Part shown: positions 25,309 through 35,079 of the stretch, piece after piece
How positions within the stretch are numbered: position 1 is the stretch's first letter
How the letters are laid out: the number at the start of each line of letters is the position of its first letter
Source: a beta proteobacterium MWH-UniP1
GTDB taxonomy: Bacteria; Pseudomonadota; Gammaproteobacteria; Burkholderiales; Burkholderiaceae_A
DNA length: 64,000 nt
Assembly (NCBI GenBank): GCA_036362785.1
Contig: CP143625.1
Span: 1,179,401-1,243,400 of the forward strand
Direction of reading: 5' to 3'
Notes under the pieces: generated by a model
Database searches by the model: none
Told to the model about the DNA's origin: nothing
The model's input: only the letters and a program-made list of their open reading frames with translations
Translations under genes and position numbers: made by a program

Positions 25309-26493
25309 TTAATAAAACGCCTGCAGGCCAGTCTGCGCACGGCCCAGAATCAAGGCGTGAACATCGTGTGTGCCTTCATAGGTGTTCACCACTTCCAGGT
25401 TCACCATGTGGCGCATCACGCCGTATTCATCGTTAATGCCATTGCCACCCAGCATGTCACGGGCCATGCGGGCCACTTCCAGTGCCTTACCGCAGTTATT
25501 GCGTTTTACAATCGATGTGATTTCAACTGCTGCATTGTGTTCGTCTTTCATGCGGCCCAAGCGCAGCACAGCCAGAAGGCCCAGAGAAATTTCAGTCTGC
25601 ATGTCGGCAAGCTTGCGTTGAATCAGCTGGGTTGCGGCCAATGGGCGGCCAAACTGTTGGCGATCCAGCGTGTATTGGCGGGCGGTATGCCAGCAGGCTT
25701 CCGCGGCACCTAGCACTCCCCAGGCAATACCAAAACGGGCAGAGTTCAGGCAGGTAAACGGCCCCTTGAGACCACGAATTTCAGGGAAGGCGTTTTCTTC
25801 GGGAACAAACACGTTGTCCATCATGATCATGCCGGTGATCGATGCCCGCAGACCAATCTTCCCGTGGATGGCCGGCGCACTCAAACCCTTCATGCCCTTT
25901 TCCAGAACAAAACCACGGATCTTATCTTCGTCGTCTTTGGCCCACACCACGAACACATCCGCAATTGGACTGTTGGAAATCCAGGTCTTCGAGCCCGACA
26001 GGGAATAACCTCCCGCGACCTTCTTGGCCCGGGTCTTCATGCCGGCAGGATCGGATCCAGCATCGGGTTCGGTCAGACCAAAGCAGCCAATGTATTCACC
26101 CGAGGCCAGCTTGGGCAGATACTTCTGGCGCTGCTCTTCGGTACCAAACTCATAAATCGGCAACATCACCAGCGAGCTCTGCACACTCATCATGGAGCGA
26201 TAGCCGCTATCGACGCGCTCAATTTCGCGGGCAATCAATCCATAGGCCACGTAGTTGGCCCCTGCGCCGCCGTATTCCGCTGGAATGTAGGCGCCCAGCA
26301 AGCCCATCTCGCCCATCTCGCGAAAAATCGTTGGGTCAGACTGTTCATGACGAAACGCTTCTAAGACACGGGGCTGGAGTTTTTCTTGGGCATAGCTGCG
26401 GGCAGCATCCATGATCATGGTCTCTTCGTCAGAGAGCTGCTGGGCCACCAGAAAAGGGTCTTCCCAGGAAAACTTCACAGGGGCTTTTAACAT
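25309..26493 (-). CDS. gcdH: Glutaryl-CoA dehydrogenase
   Basis: 394-residue acyl-CoA dehydrogenase oxidatively decarboxylating glutaryl-CoA to crotonyl-CoA. The catalytic glutamate is in [17 protein letters not shown] near the C-terminus; the substrate-binding arginine region [16 protein letters not shown] and the FAD-binding [18 protein letters not shown] are typical of GcdH rather than short-chain enzymes. It belongs to lysine/tryptophan/glutarate catabolism. It lies upstream of and on the same strand as lhgO, with 106 bp between, containing only short inverted repeats. Confidence 0.92.
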   Translation of the reverse strand: MLKAPVKFSWEDPFLVAQQLSDEETMIMDAARSYAQEKLQPRVLEAFRHEQSDPTIFREMGEMGLLGAYIPAEYGGAGANYVAYGLIAREIERVDSGYRSMMSVQSSLVMLPIYEFGTEEQRQKYLPKLASGEYIGCFGLTEPDAGSDPAGMKTRAKKVAGGYSLSGSKTWISNSPIADVFVVWAKDDEDKIRGFVLEKGMKGLSAPAIHGKIGLRASITGMIMMDNVFVPEENAFPEIRGLKGPFTCLNSARFGIAWGVLGAAEACWHTARQYTLDRQQFGRPLAATQLIQRKLADMQTEISLGLLAVLRLGRMKDEHNAAVEITSIVKRNNCGKALEVARMARDMLGGNGINDEYGVMRHMVNLEVVNTYEGTHDVHALILGRAQTGLQAFY

Positions 26494-26544
26494 GATGTTC
26501 GTCCTTTAGAGCCAATCAAATACATAAGTGGAATTAAACCACTA

Positions 26545-27162
26545 TCAAAGAGTGCCGGCCACCCAATCCACCTGCCACTCGCCACGCTGCACACGGTCAA
26601 GCCAGAGTGCGCAAGACAGGGTCTTGCTGTCGGTGACCTGGCCCTGATAAATGGCCTGGAAAAATTGCTCGGGCGTGATGGTAATGAGTTCCATGCACTC
26701 GCCCTGCTCGCGGGCGGAATCCCCCGCCACCAGGCCCTTGGCCATGAATAAATGAATCGCCTCGGTGGAGTAGCCAATCACGGGGTGCATCACACCAAGC
26801 CTGGCCCACTGCTTGGCGCGGTAGCCGGTTTCTTCGGCAAGCTCACGCTGGGCCGCAATAAAGGGGTCTTCTGCGGCATTGAGTTTGCCCGCTGGGAATT
26901 CCAGAAAACTACGATTCAAGGCATAGCGCCACTGCCGCTCCATGACCAGGCGGCCATCATCTAGCATGGGAATGACCGCGGCAGCGCCGGGGTGAAGCGT
27001 GTACTCAAAGGTCTGCTCATGACCATCTGGGCCACGGACCCAATCACGGTGAACATGCAGCAACACGCCCTGATAAACAGACTCACCGCTTAAGCGAATT
27101 TCTTCGAGATCGGGAGCCGGCTCTAAAGCAGATCGCTTTGGCCGTGGGTCAACATCACTCAT
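26545..27162 (-). CDS. NUDIX hydrolase, ADP-ribose pyrophosphatase type
   Basis: 205 residues containing a complete Nudix box: G, KLNAA, E, DPFIAAQ, RELAEETGY, which fits GX5EX7REUXEEXGU. The N-terminal GVLLHVHRDWVRGPDGHEQTFEYTLHPGAAAVIPML and C-terminal proline-type segments fit NudF/ADP-ribose pyrophosphatase. The start codon overlaps the DUF2818 stop by four bases (ATGA), and that gene overlaps nuoN, so it appears to be the last gene of the nuo transcript. ADP-ribose turnover next to an NADH dehydrogenase is an interesting but unproven link. Confidence 0.88.
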   Translation of the reverse strand: MSDVDPRPKRSALEPAPDLEEIRLSGESVYQGVLLHVHRDWVRGPDGHEQTFEYTLHPGAAAVIPMLDDGRLVMERQWRYALNRSFLEFPAGKLNAAEDPFIAAQRELAEETGYRAKQWARLGVMHPVIGYSTEAIHLFMAKGLVAGDSAREQGECMELITITPEQFFQAIYQGQVTDSKTLSCALWLDRVQRGEWQVDWVAGTL

Positions 27163-27473
27163 TGGTCAGGCTCTTTGGATCTTCCGCGGCGCAGATAACG
27201 CCAGACAAAACCCGGATAAGCAAGGATCAAGAACATCAAACCGGTGATCGCGTAGAACTGCCACATCTGGCTTTGCGAGCGGCCGACATAAGATTCCAGA
27301 CCAAAACCAATCAGCAGAAAAACACCATAAAAGACAATCAGCTCAAGCAGGCGCCACCAGATGGTTTTTTCTGGCTTTCGAAAGACACCAAAAAACCGTT
27401 CCGTAAAAAACGGCAGGTTGGCCAGCACCGTGGCGATCACCAGCAGCAATACCGCTGCAGCACCGGTATTCAT
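27159..27473 (-). CDS. DUF2818 family membrane protein
   Basis: 104 residues, three likely transmembrane helices (AAAVLLLVIATVLANLPF; LLELIVFYGVFLLIGFGLE; FYAITGLMFLILAYPGFVW) with a basic C-terminus. The ATG at 27473 overlaps the nuoN stop by four bases, and the gene's own stop overlaps the NUDIX start by four bases, so all three are translationally coupled. A longer reading to 27593 would run back through nuoN and is rejected. The family is conserved after nuoN in betaproteobacteria; a role as accessory complex-I protein is inferred from position. Confidence 0.85.
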   Translation of the reverse strand: MNTGAAAVLLLVIATVLANLPFFTERFFGVFRKPEKTIWWRLLELIVFYGVFLLIGFGLESYVGRSQSQMWQFYAITGLMFLILAYPGFVWRYLRRGRSKEPDQ

Positions 27474-28948
27474 GCGGCCAAGGAAATACGAACGGTGTAA
27501 ATGCAAAGTGCCATGAGCGCCCCAGGGAAGATGCCCAACAACAACACGGCCAGACCGTTTAGCGTGAGCAGCGACGAAGAGGCCTTTCCGCAATCCAGCG
27601 ATGTTTCAATCTTGGCGTCGTCGAAATACATGACTTTCACCAGGCGCAGGTAATAAAACGCGCCCACCAGTGATGCCATCACGGCCAACACGGCCAGCCA
27701 AATGTGGCCTGCCTGAACTACGGCTTCCAGCACGGCCAGCTTGGCGTAAAAGCCAACGGTCGGCGGAATGCCCGCCAGTGAAAACACCAGAATTAAAAAG
27801 ATGCCACCCAACCACGGGTGTCGTTTGGCCAGGCCCTTGATGTCATCCAGGGTCTCGCACTCGAACCCCTTGGAAGAAGCCAACATCAACACACCGAAAC
27901 TGCCCAGGGTGGTGATGGCGTACGTGACAACGTAAAAGAGTGATGCCGCATAGGCATCGACGGCACCCACCATATCGGAGCCCACTACCCCCGATGCAAA
28001 ACCCAGCAGCATGAAGCCCATGTGGGCGATGGTCGAATAAGCCAGCAGCCGTTTGACATTGGTCTGCATGATGGCAATCAGATTGCCCACAATCAGCGAC
28101 AGCACCGCCAGGATCATGACCATCTGCTGCCAATCGGCTGCCACCCCAATCAGACCGGACACCAAGAGCCGCACCACAATGGCAAAGGCGGCAAACTTTG
28201 GTGCAGCACCGATCATAAGCGTCATGGCCGTGGGCGCGCCCTGATAGACATCGGGCACCCACATGTGAAACGGCACAGCGCCCAATTTAAAGGCAAGGCC
28301 GGCCACCACAAACACAGTGCCAAAGACCATGATCAGGCGATCGGCCTGGTTTGAGGCCAATTTGTCGGCAATCAGCGGCAGATCCAGCGACCCGGTTGCG
28401 CCATAAATCATGGACATGCCGTAGAGCAAAAAGCCCGAGGCCAGCGCGCCCAACACAAAGTACTTCATGGCAGCTTCGGTCGAGACCGCGTGATTGCGGC
28501 GCAGTGCCACCATGGAATACAGCGCGAGGGATAACAGCTCAATGCCCAGATACACCGTGAGCAGATTGTTGGCCGAAATCATGACGAACTGGCCCAGCAT
28601 GGCAAAGAGCGCCAAGATGTGGAATTCACCGTTGGGAATATCACGATCGACAATGTAGTGCCGCGAGTAGATAAACGTAATCGCGCCGGCCACCGCCACA
28701 CAGCCTTTTAAAAACGCTGACAGTGAATCAGACACCACCAAGCCGTTCATGGCGTAGATGGTCTGGTTGTCGTCCACAAAGGTGAACTGCCAGGCCGCAA
28801 TGGCCAAGAGACCAAGAATCGACACTGCGTGAACCAGAACTGCTGCCGATTTCTTTGCAAACAATTCAATCAGCACCACAAGCGCCAAGAGCCCGAACAA
28901 TGCAATCTCGGGTGCAGCGGCATGAAGATTTAGGGCATTTAGAGTCAT
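27470..28948 (-). CDS. nuoN: NADH-quinone oxidoreductase subunit N
   Basis: 492-residue antiporter-like membrane-arm subunit of complex I, which pumps protons. About 14 transmembrane helices; the proton-channel helix region KYFVLGALASGFLLYGMSMIYG and the PFHMWVPDVYQGAPTAMTLMIGAAPKFAAF stretch are typical, with the discontinuous helix around KRLLAYSTIAHMGFMLLG. Last of fourteen nuo genes; its stop overlaps the DUF2818 start. Confidence 0.96.
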   Translation of the reverse strand: MTLNALNLHAAAPEIALFGLLALVVLIELFAKKSAAVLVHAVSILGLLAIAAWQFTFVDDNQTIYAMNGLVVSDSLSAFLKGCVAVAGAITFIYSRHYIVDRDIPNGEFHILALFAMLGQFVMISANNLLTVYLGIELLSLALYSMVALRRNHAVSTEAAMKYFVLGALASGFLLYGMSMIYGATGSLDLPLIADKLASNQADRLIMVFGTVFVVAGLAFKLGAVPFHMWVPDVYQGAPTAMTLMIGAAPKFAAFAIVVRLLVSGLIGVAADWQQMVMILAVLSLIVGNLIAIMQTNVKRLLAYSTIAHMGFMLLGFASGVVGSDMVGAVDAYAASLFYVVTYAITTLGSFGVLMLASSKGFECETLDDIKGLAKRHPWLGGIFLILVFSLAGIPPTVGFYAKLAVLEAVVQAGHIWLAVLAVMASLVGAFYYLRLVKVMYFDDAKIETSLDCGKASSSLLTLNGLAVLLLGIFPGALMALCIYTVRISLAA

Positions 28949-28989
28949 AGCGCTTTCAAATTCTTTTTGTGCGTTAGATCAAAGGTTGA

Positions 28990-30510
28990 TCATTGGGCAG
29001 GCATGGCTGGAATTGCGCCTGCAGCACCCGGCAGCTTCGAGACTGCCACATGCTTAAGCAGCTCATCTACCGAGACCTGCATCACATCAATAAACGGTGC
29101 CGGCCACAGGCCCATCAGCAACACGAAAAACGCCAAGCCCATGAGCATCCAAAACTCACGGGCGTTCACGTCTTTCAGGCTGGCCACATGATCATTGGCC
29201 ACTTCACCAAAGACCACACGCTTGACCATCCACAGCGAATAGGCTGCGCCCAGAATCAGCGTGGTGGCGGCCAAAAGACCAATCCAGAAGTTGTAATCCA
29301 CGGCACCCAGAATCACCATGAACTCACCCACGAAGCCGCTGGTCGCAGGCAGGCCGCTATTGGCCATGGCGAAAAACACAAAGAGTGCACCAAACTTCGG
29401 CATACGATTGACCACCCCGCCGTAATCGGCGATTTGGCGGGAATGCATGCGGTCATACAACACACCAATACACAGGAACATGGCGCCCGAGATAAAGCCG
29501 TGGGAGATCATCTGCACAATACCGCCCTGCATGCCCAGCGCGTTGAACATAAAAAAGCCAAGCGTGACAAAGCCCATGTGGGCGATGGATGAATACGCCA
29601 CCAGCTTTTTCATGTCGGCCTGCACCAGCGCCACAAAGCCGATATAGACCACCGCAATCAACGATAACGAGATCATCAGGGTGTCGAGTTCACGGGCCGC
29701 ATCGGGGGCGATCGGCAGCGAGAACCGCAGAAAACCGTAGGCACCCAGCTTCAACATAATCGCGGCCAGCACCACCGATCCGCCCGTTGGCGCCTCCACG
29801 TGGGCATCAGGCAACCAGGTGTGGACCGGCCACATGGGCACCTTCACGGCAAAGGCCACCAAAAACGCAAGGAAGATCAGGATCTGGGCTTCGAGCGGAA
29901 GCGGCAGTTTGTGCCACGCCAAAATATCAAAGCTTCCCGACTTCATGTACAGATAAATCAGCGCCACCAGGGTCAAGAGTGACCCCAGCAGGGTGTACAA
30001 GAAAAACTTAAACGCCGCATAGACACGATTCGGCCCGCCCCAGATACCAATGATCAGATACATGGGGATCAGCGTGGCTTCAAAAAAGACGTAGAACAGC
30101 AGACCATCCAGGGCACTGAACACGCCAATCATCAGGCCAGACAAAATCAGAAACGCGCCCATGTACTGGGCCACGCGATCTTCAATGACTTCCCAACCCG
30201 CAATCACAACAAACACTGTGATCAGCGCGGTCAGGGGCACAAACCACATGGAAAGACCATCAACCCCCAAGGCGTAATAGATGTTGAAGGTGTCAATCCA
30301 GGGGGCCTTTTCAGCAAACTGAATCGCCCCAGTGGTGAGATCAAAGTCGGTGAAGAGCGGCACGGTAACCGCAAAGCCCGCAATAGCCGCCAACAAGGCA
30401 GACCAACGAATGGCGGCGTTTGACAGTGTTCGGCCAAACAGGATCACGGCGATGCCCGCAAAAATGGGCAGCCAGATAGAGACCGAGAGAACAGGAAAGG
30501 CGCTTGTCAT
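28990..30510 (-). CDS. nuoM: NADH-quinone oxidoreductase subunit M
   Basis: 506-residue antiporter-like proton-pumping subunit of the complex I membrane arm. Motifs: FYVFFEATLIPMYLIIG (conserved glutamate), KVPMWPVHTWLPDAHVEAPTGGSVVLAA and KKLVAYSSIAHMGFVTLG. The start at 30510 (MTSAFPVLSV) overlaps the nuoL stop by one base (TAATG); a longer reading adds 14 residues lying inside nuoL and is not preferred. Confidence 0.96.
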   Translation of the reverse strand: MTSAFPVLSVSIWLPIFAGIAVILFGRTLSNAAIRWSALLAAIAGFAVTVPLFTDFDLTTGAIQFAEKAPWIDTFNIYYALGVDGLSMWFVPLTALITVFVVIAGWEVIEDRVAQYMGAFLILSGLMIGVFSALDGLLFYVFFEATLIPMYLIIGIWGGPNRVYAAFKFFLYTLLGSLLTLVALIYLYMKSGSFDILAWHKLPLPLEAQILIFLAFLVAFAVKVPMWPVHTWLPDAHVEAPTGGSVVLAAIMLKLGAYGFLRFSLPIAPDAARELDTLMISLSLIAVVYIGFVALVQADMKKLVAYSSIAHMGFVTLGFFMFNALGMQGGIVQMISHGFISGAMFLCIGVLYDRMHSRQIADYGGVVNRMPKFGALFVFFAMANSGLPATSGFVGEFMVILGAVDYNFWIGLLAATTLILGAAYSLWMVKRVVFGEVANDHVASLKDVNAREFWMLMGLAFFVLLMGLWPAPFIDVMQVSVDELLKHVAVSKLPGAAGAIPAMPAQ

Positions 30511-32540
30511 TATTTCACCGCAGGAACTGAATTCAACACAGGCGCAAACCACCAGAGCATCAGGGCCACACCCAGAATCATGGCGATTGCGTAGTGATAG
30601 AGATAGCCGGTCTGACCCAGCCGCATGATCGAGGCCACAGCAGCCACCACTCGAGAACTACCGTTGACCAAGAGACCATCAATTAAGCCCTGATCCGCCC
30701 GCTTCCACAGCTGGCCACCCAGCTGCCGGGCACCGCCTGCAAAGACGAACTCATTGATTCGGTCCATGAAGTATTTCTGCTCCAGCACATGATGCAGGCC
30801 GCTGAATTTCTCTTTCAGCGCCGCAGGAATGGATGGCTTGACCAGATAGAAGTACCAAGACACCACCACGCCCGCCAAGGCCAGCCAGAACGGCCAGGTC
30901 TGCACGCTGTGAAGCCCCAGGGCCACCCAGCCGTGGAAATGGCTGGCCAACTCCTGCATGGCCGGATGCGATGGATCGACAAAAATCACATTTTTAAAAT
31001 AATCACCAAACAGCATTGGGCCGATGGCAATCGCGCCCAACACCACCGAGGGAATGGCCAGCGCAATCAGCGGCAATGTGACCACCCAGGGCGACTCATG
31101 CGGCTCATGGCCGTGACCATGGTCGTCATGACCGTGGTGGCCATCGCTGTGATCATCTTTGTGTCCATGATCATGGCCCTGCCCCCACCGCGGCTTGCCG
31201 TGGAAGACCAGAAAGAACATGCGGAAGGAATAAAACGCGGTCACAAACACGCCGATCAACAGCATGATGTACACCACTGGTGCCGCGATCAGGTTCGAGG
31301 CATGGACCGCCTCGATGATCATGTCTTTGGAGTAAAAGCCTGAGAAGAACGGTGCACCGATCAAGGCCAAGGAGCCCAAGAGCGATACCAACCAGGTGAC
31401 GGGCATTTTCTTCCACAGGCCACCCATGTGGCGAATATCTTGCTGATGGTGCATGCCGATGATGACCGAGCCTGCCGCCAAAAAGAGTAGCGCCTTAAAG
31501 AAGGCGTGGGTCATCAGATGGAAAAACGCCACCGAATAGGCCGATGCACCCAGGGCGACTGTCATATAGCCCAGCTGCGAGAGCGTGGAATACGCGACCA
31601 CCCGCTTGATGTCGTTTTGAATAATGCCCAAAAAGCCCATAAACAAAGCGGTGATCGCGCCGATGATCAACACAAACGACAAGGCAATGTCGCTGAGTTC
31701 AAATAGGGGCGACATGCGGGCCACCATAAAGATGCCCGCCGTCACCATGGTGGCCGCGTGAATCAGGGCCGAGATGGGCGTTGGGCCTTCCATGGAGTCG
31801 GGCAGCCAGACGTGCAGTGGGAACTGGGCCGATTTGCCCATAGCACCAATAAACAAACAGATGCAGGCCACGGCCAGAAGCGGCCACTCGGTTCCTGGAA
31901 TTAACGAAATCGATTGGGTGGCCAGCGTGGGGGCGGCCTTAAATGTCTCGGCGTAATCCAGCGATCCGCCATAGGCCAGCACCAGGCCAATGCCCAGAAT
32001 AAATCCAAAGTCGCCCACACGGTTGACCAAAAAGGCCTTTAGGTTGGCGTAGATCGCTGTTGGCCGTGTATACCAAAAGCCGATCAGCAGATACGACACC
32101 AGGCCCACGGCTTCCCAGCCAAAAAAGAGCTGCAAGAAGTTGTTACTCATGACCAGCATGAGCATGGAAAACGTAAAGAGCGAGATGTAGCTAAAAAAGC
32201 GCTGATACCCCGGGTCGTCATGCATGTAGCCAATGGTGTAGATGTGCACCATGAGCGAGACCGATGTCACGACCACCATCATGGTGGCCGACAGCGTGTC
32301 GATCAGGAAACCGACCTCCAGCTTTAGGCCAGCAATCTGGGCCCAGGTATAGACCGTGCCATTAAAGGTGTTGCCCGATAAGACATCGGCCAGCACCATC
32401 AACGACGCCACCAATGAGACCGCCACACCAGCAATCGTGATGGTGTGGGCGCCGGCCCGGCCAATCGTCTTTCCAAAAAACCCCGCCACAATCGCGCCGA
32501 CCAGTGGCGCGATGGGTACCAGTAAATAAAGATTGGTCAT
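30510..32540 (-). CDS. nuoL: NADH-quinone oxidoreductase subunit L
   Basis: 676-residue subunit, the distal antiporter-like part of complex I with the long lateral amphipathic helix at the C-terminus. Motifs include FFGWEAVGLVSYLLIGFWY, GKSAQFPLHVWLPDSMEGPTPISALIHAATMVTAG and KRVVAYSTLSQLGYMTVALG. A striking histidine-rich loop (about 17 His in 36 residues, encoded near 31090-31195) lies between helices in the C-terminal third; it could bind metal or be neutral. Stop and nuoM start overlap by one base. Confidence 0.96.
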   Translation of the reverse strand: MTNLYLLVPIAPLVGAIVAGFFGKTIGRAGAHTITIAGVAVSLVASLMVLADVLSGNTFNGTVYTWAQIAGLKLEVGFLIDTLSATMMVVVTSVSLMVHIYTIGYMHDDPGYQRFFSYISLFTFSMLMLVMSNNFLQLFFGWEAVGLVSYLLIGFWYTRPTAIYANLKAFLVNRVGDFGFILGIGLVLAYGGSLDYAETFKAAPTLATQSISLIPGTEWPLLAVACICLFIGAMGKSAQFPLHVWLPDSMEGPTPISALIHAATMVTAGIFMVARMSPLFELSDIALSFVLIIGAITALFMGFLGIIQNDIKRVVAYSTLSQLGYMTVALGASAYSVAFFHLMTHAFFKALLFLAAGSVIIGMHHQQDIRHMGGLWKKMPVTWLVSLLGSLALIGAPFFSGFYSKDMIIEAVHASNLIAAPVVYIMLLIGVFVTAFYSFRMFFLVFHGKPRWGQGHDHGHKDDHSDGHHGHDDHGHGHEPHESPWVVTLPLIALAIPSVVLGAIAIGPMLFGDYFKNVIFVDPSHPAMQELASHFHGWVALGLHSVQTWPFWLALAGVVVSWYFYLVKPSIPAALKEKFSGLHHVLEQKYFMDRINEFVFAGGARQLGGQLWKRADQGLIDGLLVNGSSRVVAAVASIMRLGQTGYLYHYAIAMILGVALMLWWFAPVLNSVPAVK

Positions 32541-32546
32541 CTCGGG

Positions 32547-32852
32547 TTAGCCCTTCAGTTCGTCGAGTTGCTCGACTTCCACAGTATTCAAATTACGGAA
32601 CAGCACCACCAAGATGGCAAGGCCAATGGCCGACTCGGCTGCGGCAACCGTCAGAATGAAAAACACAAAGATCTGGCCAGCGGCATCACCCAGGTAATGC
32701 GAAAAGGCGATGAAGTTCATGTTCACGGCCAAGAGCATCAGCTCGATGGCCATCAAGAGCACGATCAGGTTCTTTCGATTCATGAAAATACCGATCACAC
32801 TTAAGGCAAACAAAATGGCGCCAAGGGTGAGGAAATGGGCAAGTGTCAGCAT
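32547..32852 (-). CDS. nuoK: NADH-quinone oxidoreductase subunit K
   Basis: 101 residues, three transmembrane helices, the usual NuoK length. The two buried glutamates of the proton path are visible in [19 protein letters not shown] and [12 protein letters not shown]. It sits between nuoJ and nuoL with six- and five-base gaps. Confidence 0.96.
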   Translation of the reverse strand: MLTLAHFLTLGAILFALSVIGIFMNRKNLIVLLMAIELMLLAVNMNFIAFSHYLGDAAGQIFVFFILTVAAAESAIGLAILVVLFRNLNTVEVEQLDELKG

Positions 32853-32857
32853 CTGAA

Positions 32858-33496
32858 TTACTCCCCTTTTTCCGAGCTGTCAGGCGCTGAGGCAGCCGGC
32901 TTTTTCACGGCGGGCATGGAAACCAGCCGCATGCGGTCTTTGGCACGGACCCGAACCTGATCGGCTGGGTTTTGATACTTGCTGTCTTTGCGCCGCCGCA
33001 GCGTCAGTGCAATGGCCGCCACAATGGCCAGCAACAAAATGACCGCCGCAATTTCAAAGGCGTAGACATAGTCGGTGTAGATCAGCCGGCCCAGGGCCTT
33101 GGTGTTGTCGTAGTTCGCCGGCAATGGGGCCACGGCCGACTCGGGCACATTAAAGCTGCGAATCAACACGGCGGACATTTCAAAAATAATCAGTCCACCC
33201 ACCGGCGCGGCAACCCGCAGATTGGCCCAAAACCCCTGGCGCATTTTTTCCAAATCGAAGTCAATCATCATGACCACGAAGAGAAAGAGCACCATCACCG
33301 CACCGACATAGACCAAGACCAGCGTAATCGCCAAGAACTCTGCCTGAAGCAAGAGCCAGATGGCCGCAGCGCTAAAAAAGCTCAGCACCAGATACAGCGC
33401 TGCATGGACCGGATTTCGGGCCGTAATCACCCGCACTGCCGCGAAAACCAGAATCGCGGCAAATGCATAAAACAGCGTTAAGGTGACATCAAACAT
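32858..33496 (-). CDS. nuoJ: NADH-quinone oxidoreductase subunit J
   Basis: 212 residues with five predicted helices; the conserved [23 protein letters not shown] and [23 protein letters not shown] segments identify NuoJ (the latter holds the pi-bulge helix that couples quinone reduction to pumping). The C-terminal 40 residues are a charged, Lys/Ala/Ser-rich cytoplasmic tail. Confidence 0.95.
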   Translation of the reverse strand: MFDVTLTLFYAFAAILVFAAVRVITARNPVHAALYLVLSFFSAAAIWLLLQAEFLAITLVLVYVGAVMVLFLFVVMMIDFDLEKMRQGFWANLRVAAPVGGLIIFEMSAVLIRSFNVPESAVAPLPANYDNTKALGRLIYTDYVYAFEIAAVILLLAIVAAIALTLRRRKDSKYQNPADQVRVRAKDRMRLVSMPAVKKPAASAPDSSEKGE

Positions 33497-33511
33497 GAGC
33501 AGGAATTCCTA

Positions 33512-34000
33512 TCATCGATATTTCGCATCGGCCGCCCGGGCCTCGGCAATGTCTTTTTCGTAACGGTCGCCAACGGCCAACAACATTTCCTTGGTGAAAT
33601 AGAGATCACCGCGCTTTTCGCCGTGGTATTCGTGGATGTGGGTCTCCACGATCGAATCCACTGGGCAGCTTTCTTCACAAAAGCCGCAGAAGATGCATTT
33701 GGTTAAGTCAATGTCATAACGGGTGGTGCGACGGGTGCCGTCGGCGCGTACATCGGATTCGATGGTGATGGCCTGCGCGGGGCAGACCGCCTCGCAGAGT
33801 TTGCAGGCGATGCAACGCTCTTCCCCATTGGGGTAACGGCGCAGTGCGTGCAGGCCACGAAAGCGCGGCGAATACGGCGTTTTCTCTTCGGGATATTGGA
33901 CCGTGATCTTGCGCTTAAACAGATAGCTGCCGGTGAGCGCCATGCCCCGCAGCAGTTCCAACAACAAGAATGAACGGAAAAAATTCACGATAGCAGTCAT
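33512..34000 (-). CDS. nuoI: NADH-quinone oxidoreductase subunit I
   Basis: 162-residue peripheral subunit that carries two [4Fe-4S] clusters (N6a, N6b) next to the quinone site. Ferredoxin motifs [12 protein letters not shown] (63-74) and [12 protein letters not shown] (102-113) are intact. The start at 34000 ([11 protein letters not shown]) follows GGAGCC; the longer reading from 34048 would overlap nuoH and is rejected. Confidence 0.96.
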   Translation of the reverse strand: MTAIVNFFRSFLLLELLRGMALTGSYLFKRKITVQYPEEKTPYSPRFRGLHALRRYPNGEERCIACKLCEAVCPAQAITIESDVRADGTRRTTRYDIDLTKCIFCGFCEESCPVDSIVETHIHEYHGEKRGDLYFTKEMLLAVGDRYEKDIAEARAADAKYR

Positions 34001-34010
34001 GGCCGGCTCC

Positions 34011-35078
34011 TTACCAGATCGTCCATGGCGTCTGCATCCAGATGCCAATCAACACCAGCCAGATCAAGGTGACCGGAATAAAGATCTTCCAGCCCAGCCG
34101 CATGATCTGGTCGTAGCGATACCGCGGAAACGAGGCCCGCATCCAAATAAAGGTGCTGACCACCAAGAAGGTCTTCACACCCAGCCAGATCCAACCGGGA
34201 ATGAAGGCCAGCGCGTCGACCGGCGCATCCCAGCCGCCCAAGAACAAAATCGAGGCGACCATGGAAATCAGGATCATGTTGGCGTATTCGGCCAGAAAGA
34301 AGATGGCAAAGGCCATGCCGGAATACTCCACCATGTGGCCAGCCACGATCTCGGATTCACCCTCGACCACATCAAAGGGGTGGCGGTTGGTCTCGGCCAC
34401 GCCCGACACAAAATACACAACAAATACAGGCAGAAGTGGCAGCCAGTTCCAAGATAAGAAATTTAAGCCCATCTCTTCGGTGAACCAGCCCTTTTGTTGG
34501 CCCAGCACGATTTCGGTCATGTTCAGGCTGCCGGTCACCATCAGCACGCAGACCAGCGCAAAACCAATAGCAAGTTCATACGACACCATCTGGGCTGTTG
34601 CCCGCATGGCAGCGATAAAAGCGTATTTCGAGTTGGATGCCCAGCCGGCCAGAATCACGCCATAAACTTCGAGCGATGTGATCGCCAGTAAGAGCAGTAG
34701 GCCTGCATTGACATTGGCCAAGACCACATCGGGGCCAAACGGCACCACTGCCCATGCGGCCATGGCCGGCATGATGGTCATGATGGGGCCCAAGATATAC
34801 AGACCACGGCTTGCCTGCGACGGCATGATGATCTCTTTGGTCATCAGCTTGAGTGCATCCGCAATCGGCTGTAAAAGCCCCAGCGGGCCAACACGGTTGG
34901 GACCAAGGCGGATGTGCATCCAGCCAATCAGCTTGCGCTCCCAGAGTGTCAGATAGGCCACGCAGCCCAGCACGGGCAGCACCACCACAATGATCTTGAT
35001 CAGAGTCCAGGCCACTGGCCAGGCCCCGCCCAGCAGCGATGCGCCAAAGCTATTGATGTTGAGCAATAGATCTTGCAT
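34011..35078 (-). CDS. nuoH: NADH-quinone oxidoreductase subunit H
   Basis: 355-residue membrane subunit forming much of the quinone chamber. Conserved loops: [33 protein letters not shown] and [29 protein letters not shown]. About eight helices. The start at 35078 ([12 protein letters not shown]) lies one base past the nuoG stop; the upstream alternative at 35108 lies inside nuoG. Confidence 0.95.
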   Translation of the reverse strand: MQDLLLNINSFGASLLGGAWPVAWTLIKIIVVVLPVLGCVAYLTLWERKLIGWMHIRLGPNRVGPLGLLQPIADALKLMTKEIIMPSQASRGLYILGPIMTIMPAMAAWAVVPFGPDVVLANVNAGLLLLLAITSLEVYGVILAGWASNSKYAFIAAMRATAQMVSYELAIGFALVCVLMVTGSLNMTEIVLGQQKGWFTEEMGLNFLSWNWLPLLPVFVVYFVSGVAETNRHPFDVVEGESEIVAGHMVEYSGMAFAIFFLAEYANMILISMVASILFLGGWDAPVDALAFIPGWIWLGVKTFLVVSTFIWMRASFPRYRYDQIMRLGWKIFIPVTLIWLVLIGIWMQTPWTIW

Positions 35079-35079
35079 A

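Noticed and set aside
27474-27593. N-terminal extension of the DUF2818 protein
   Set aside because: It is translated from nuoN coding sequence in another frame; ATG 27473 overlaps the nuoN stop.
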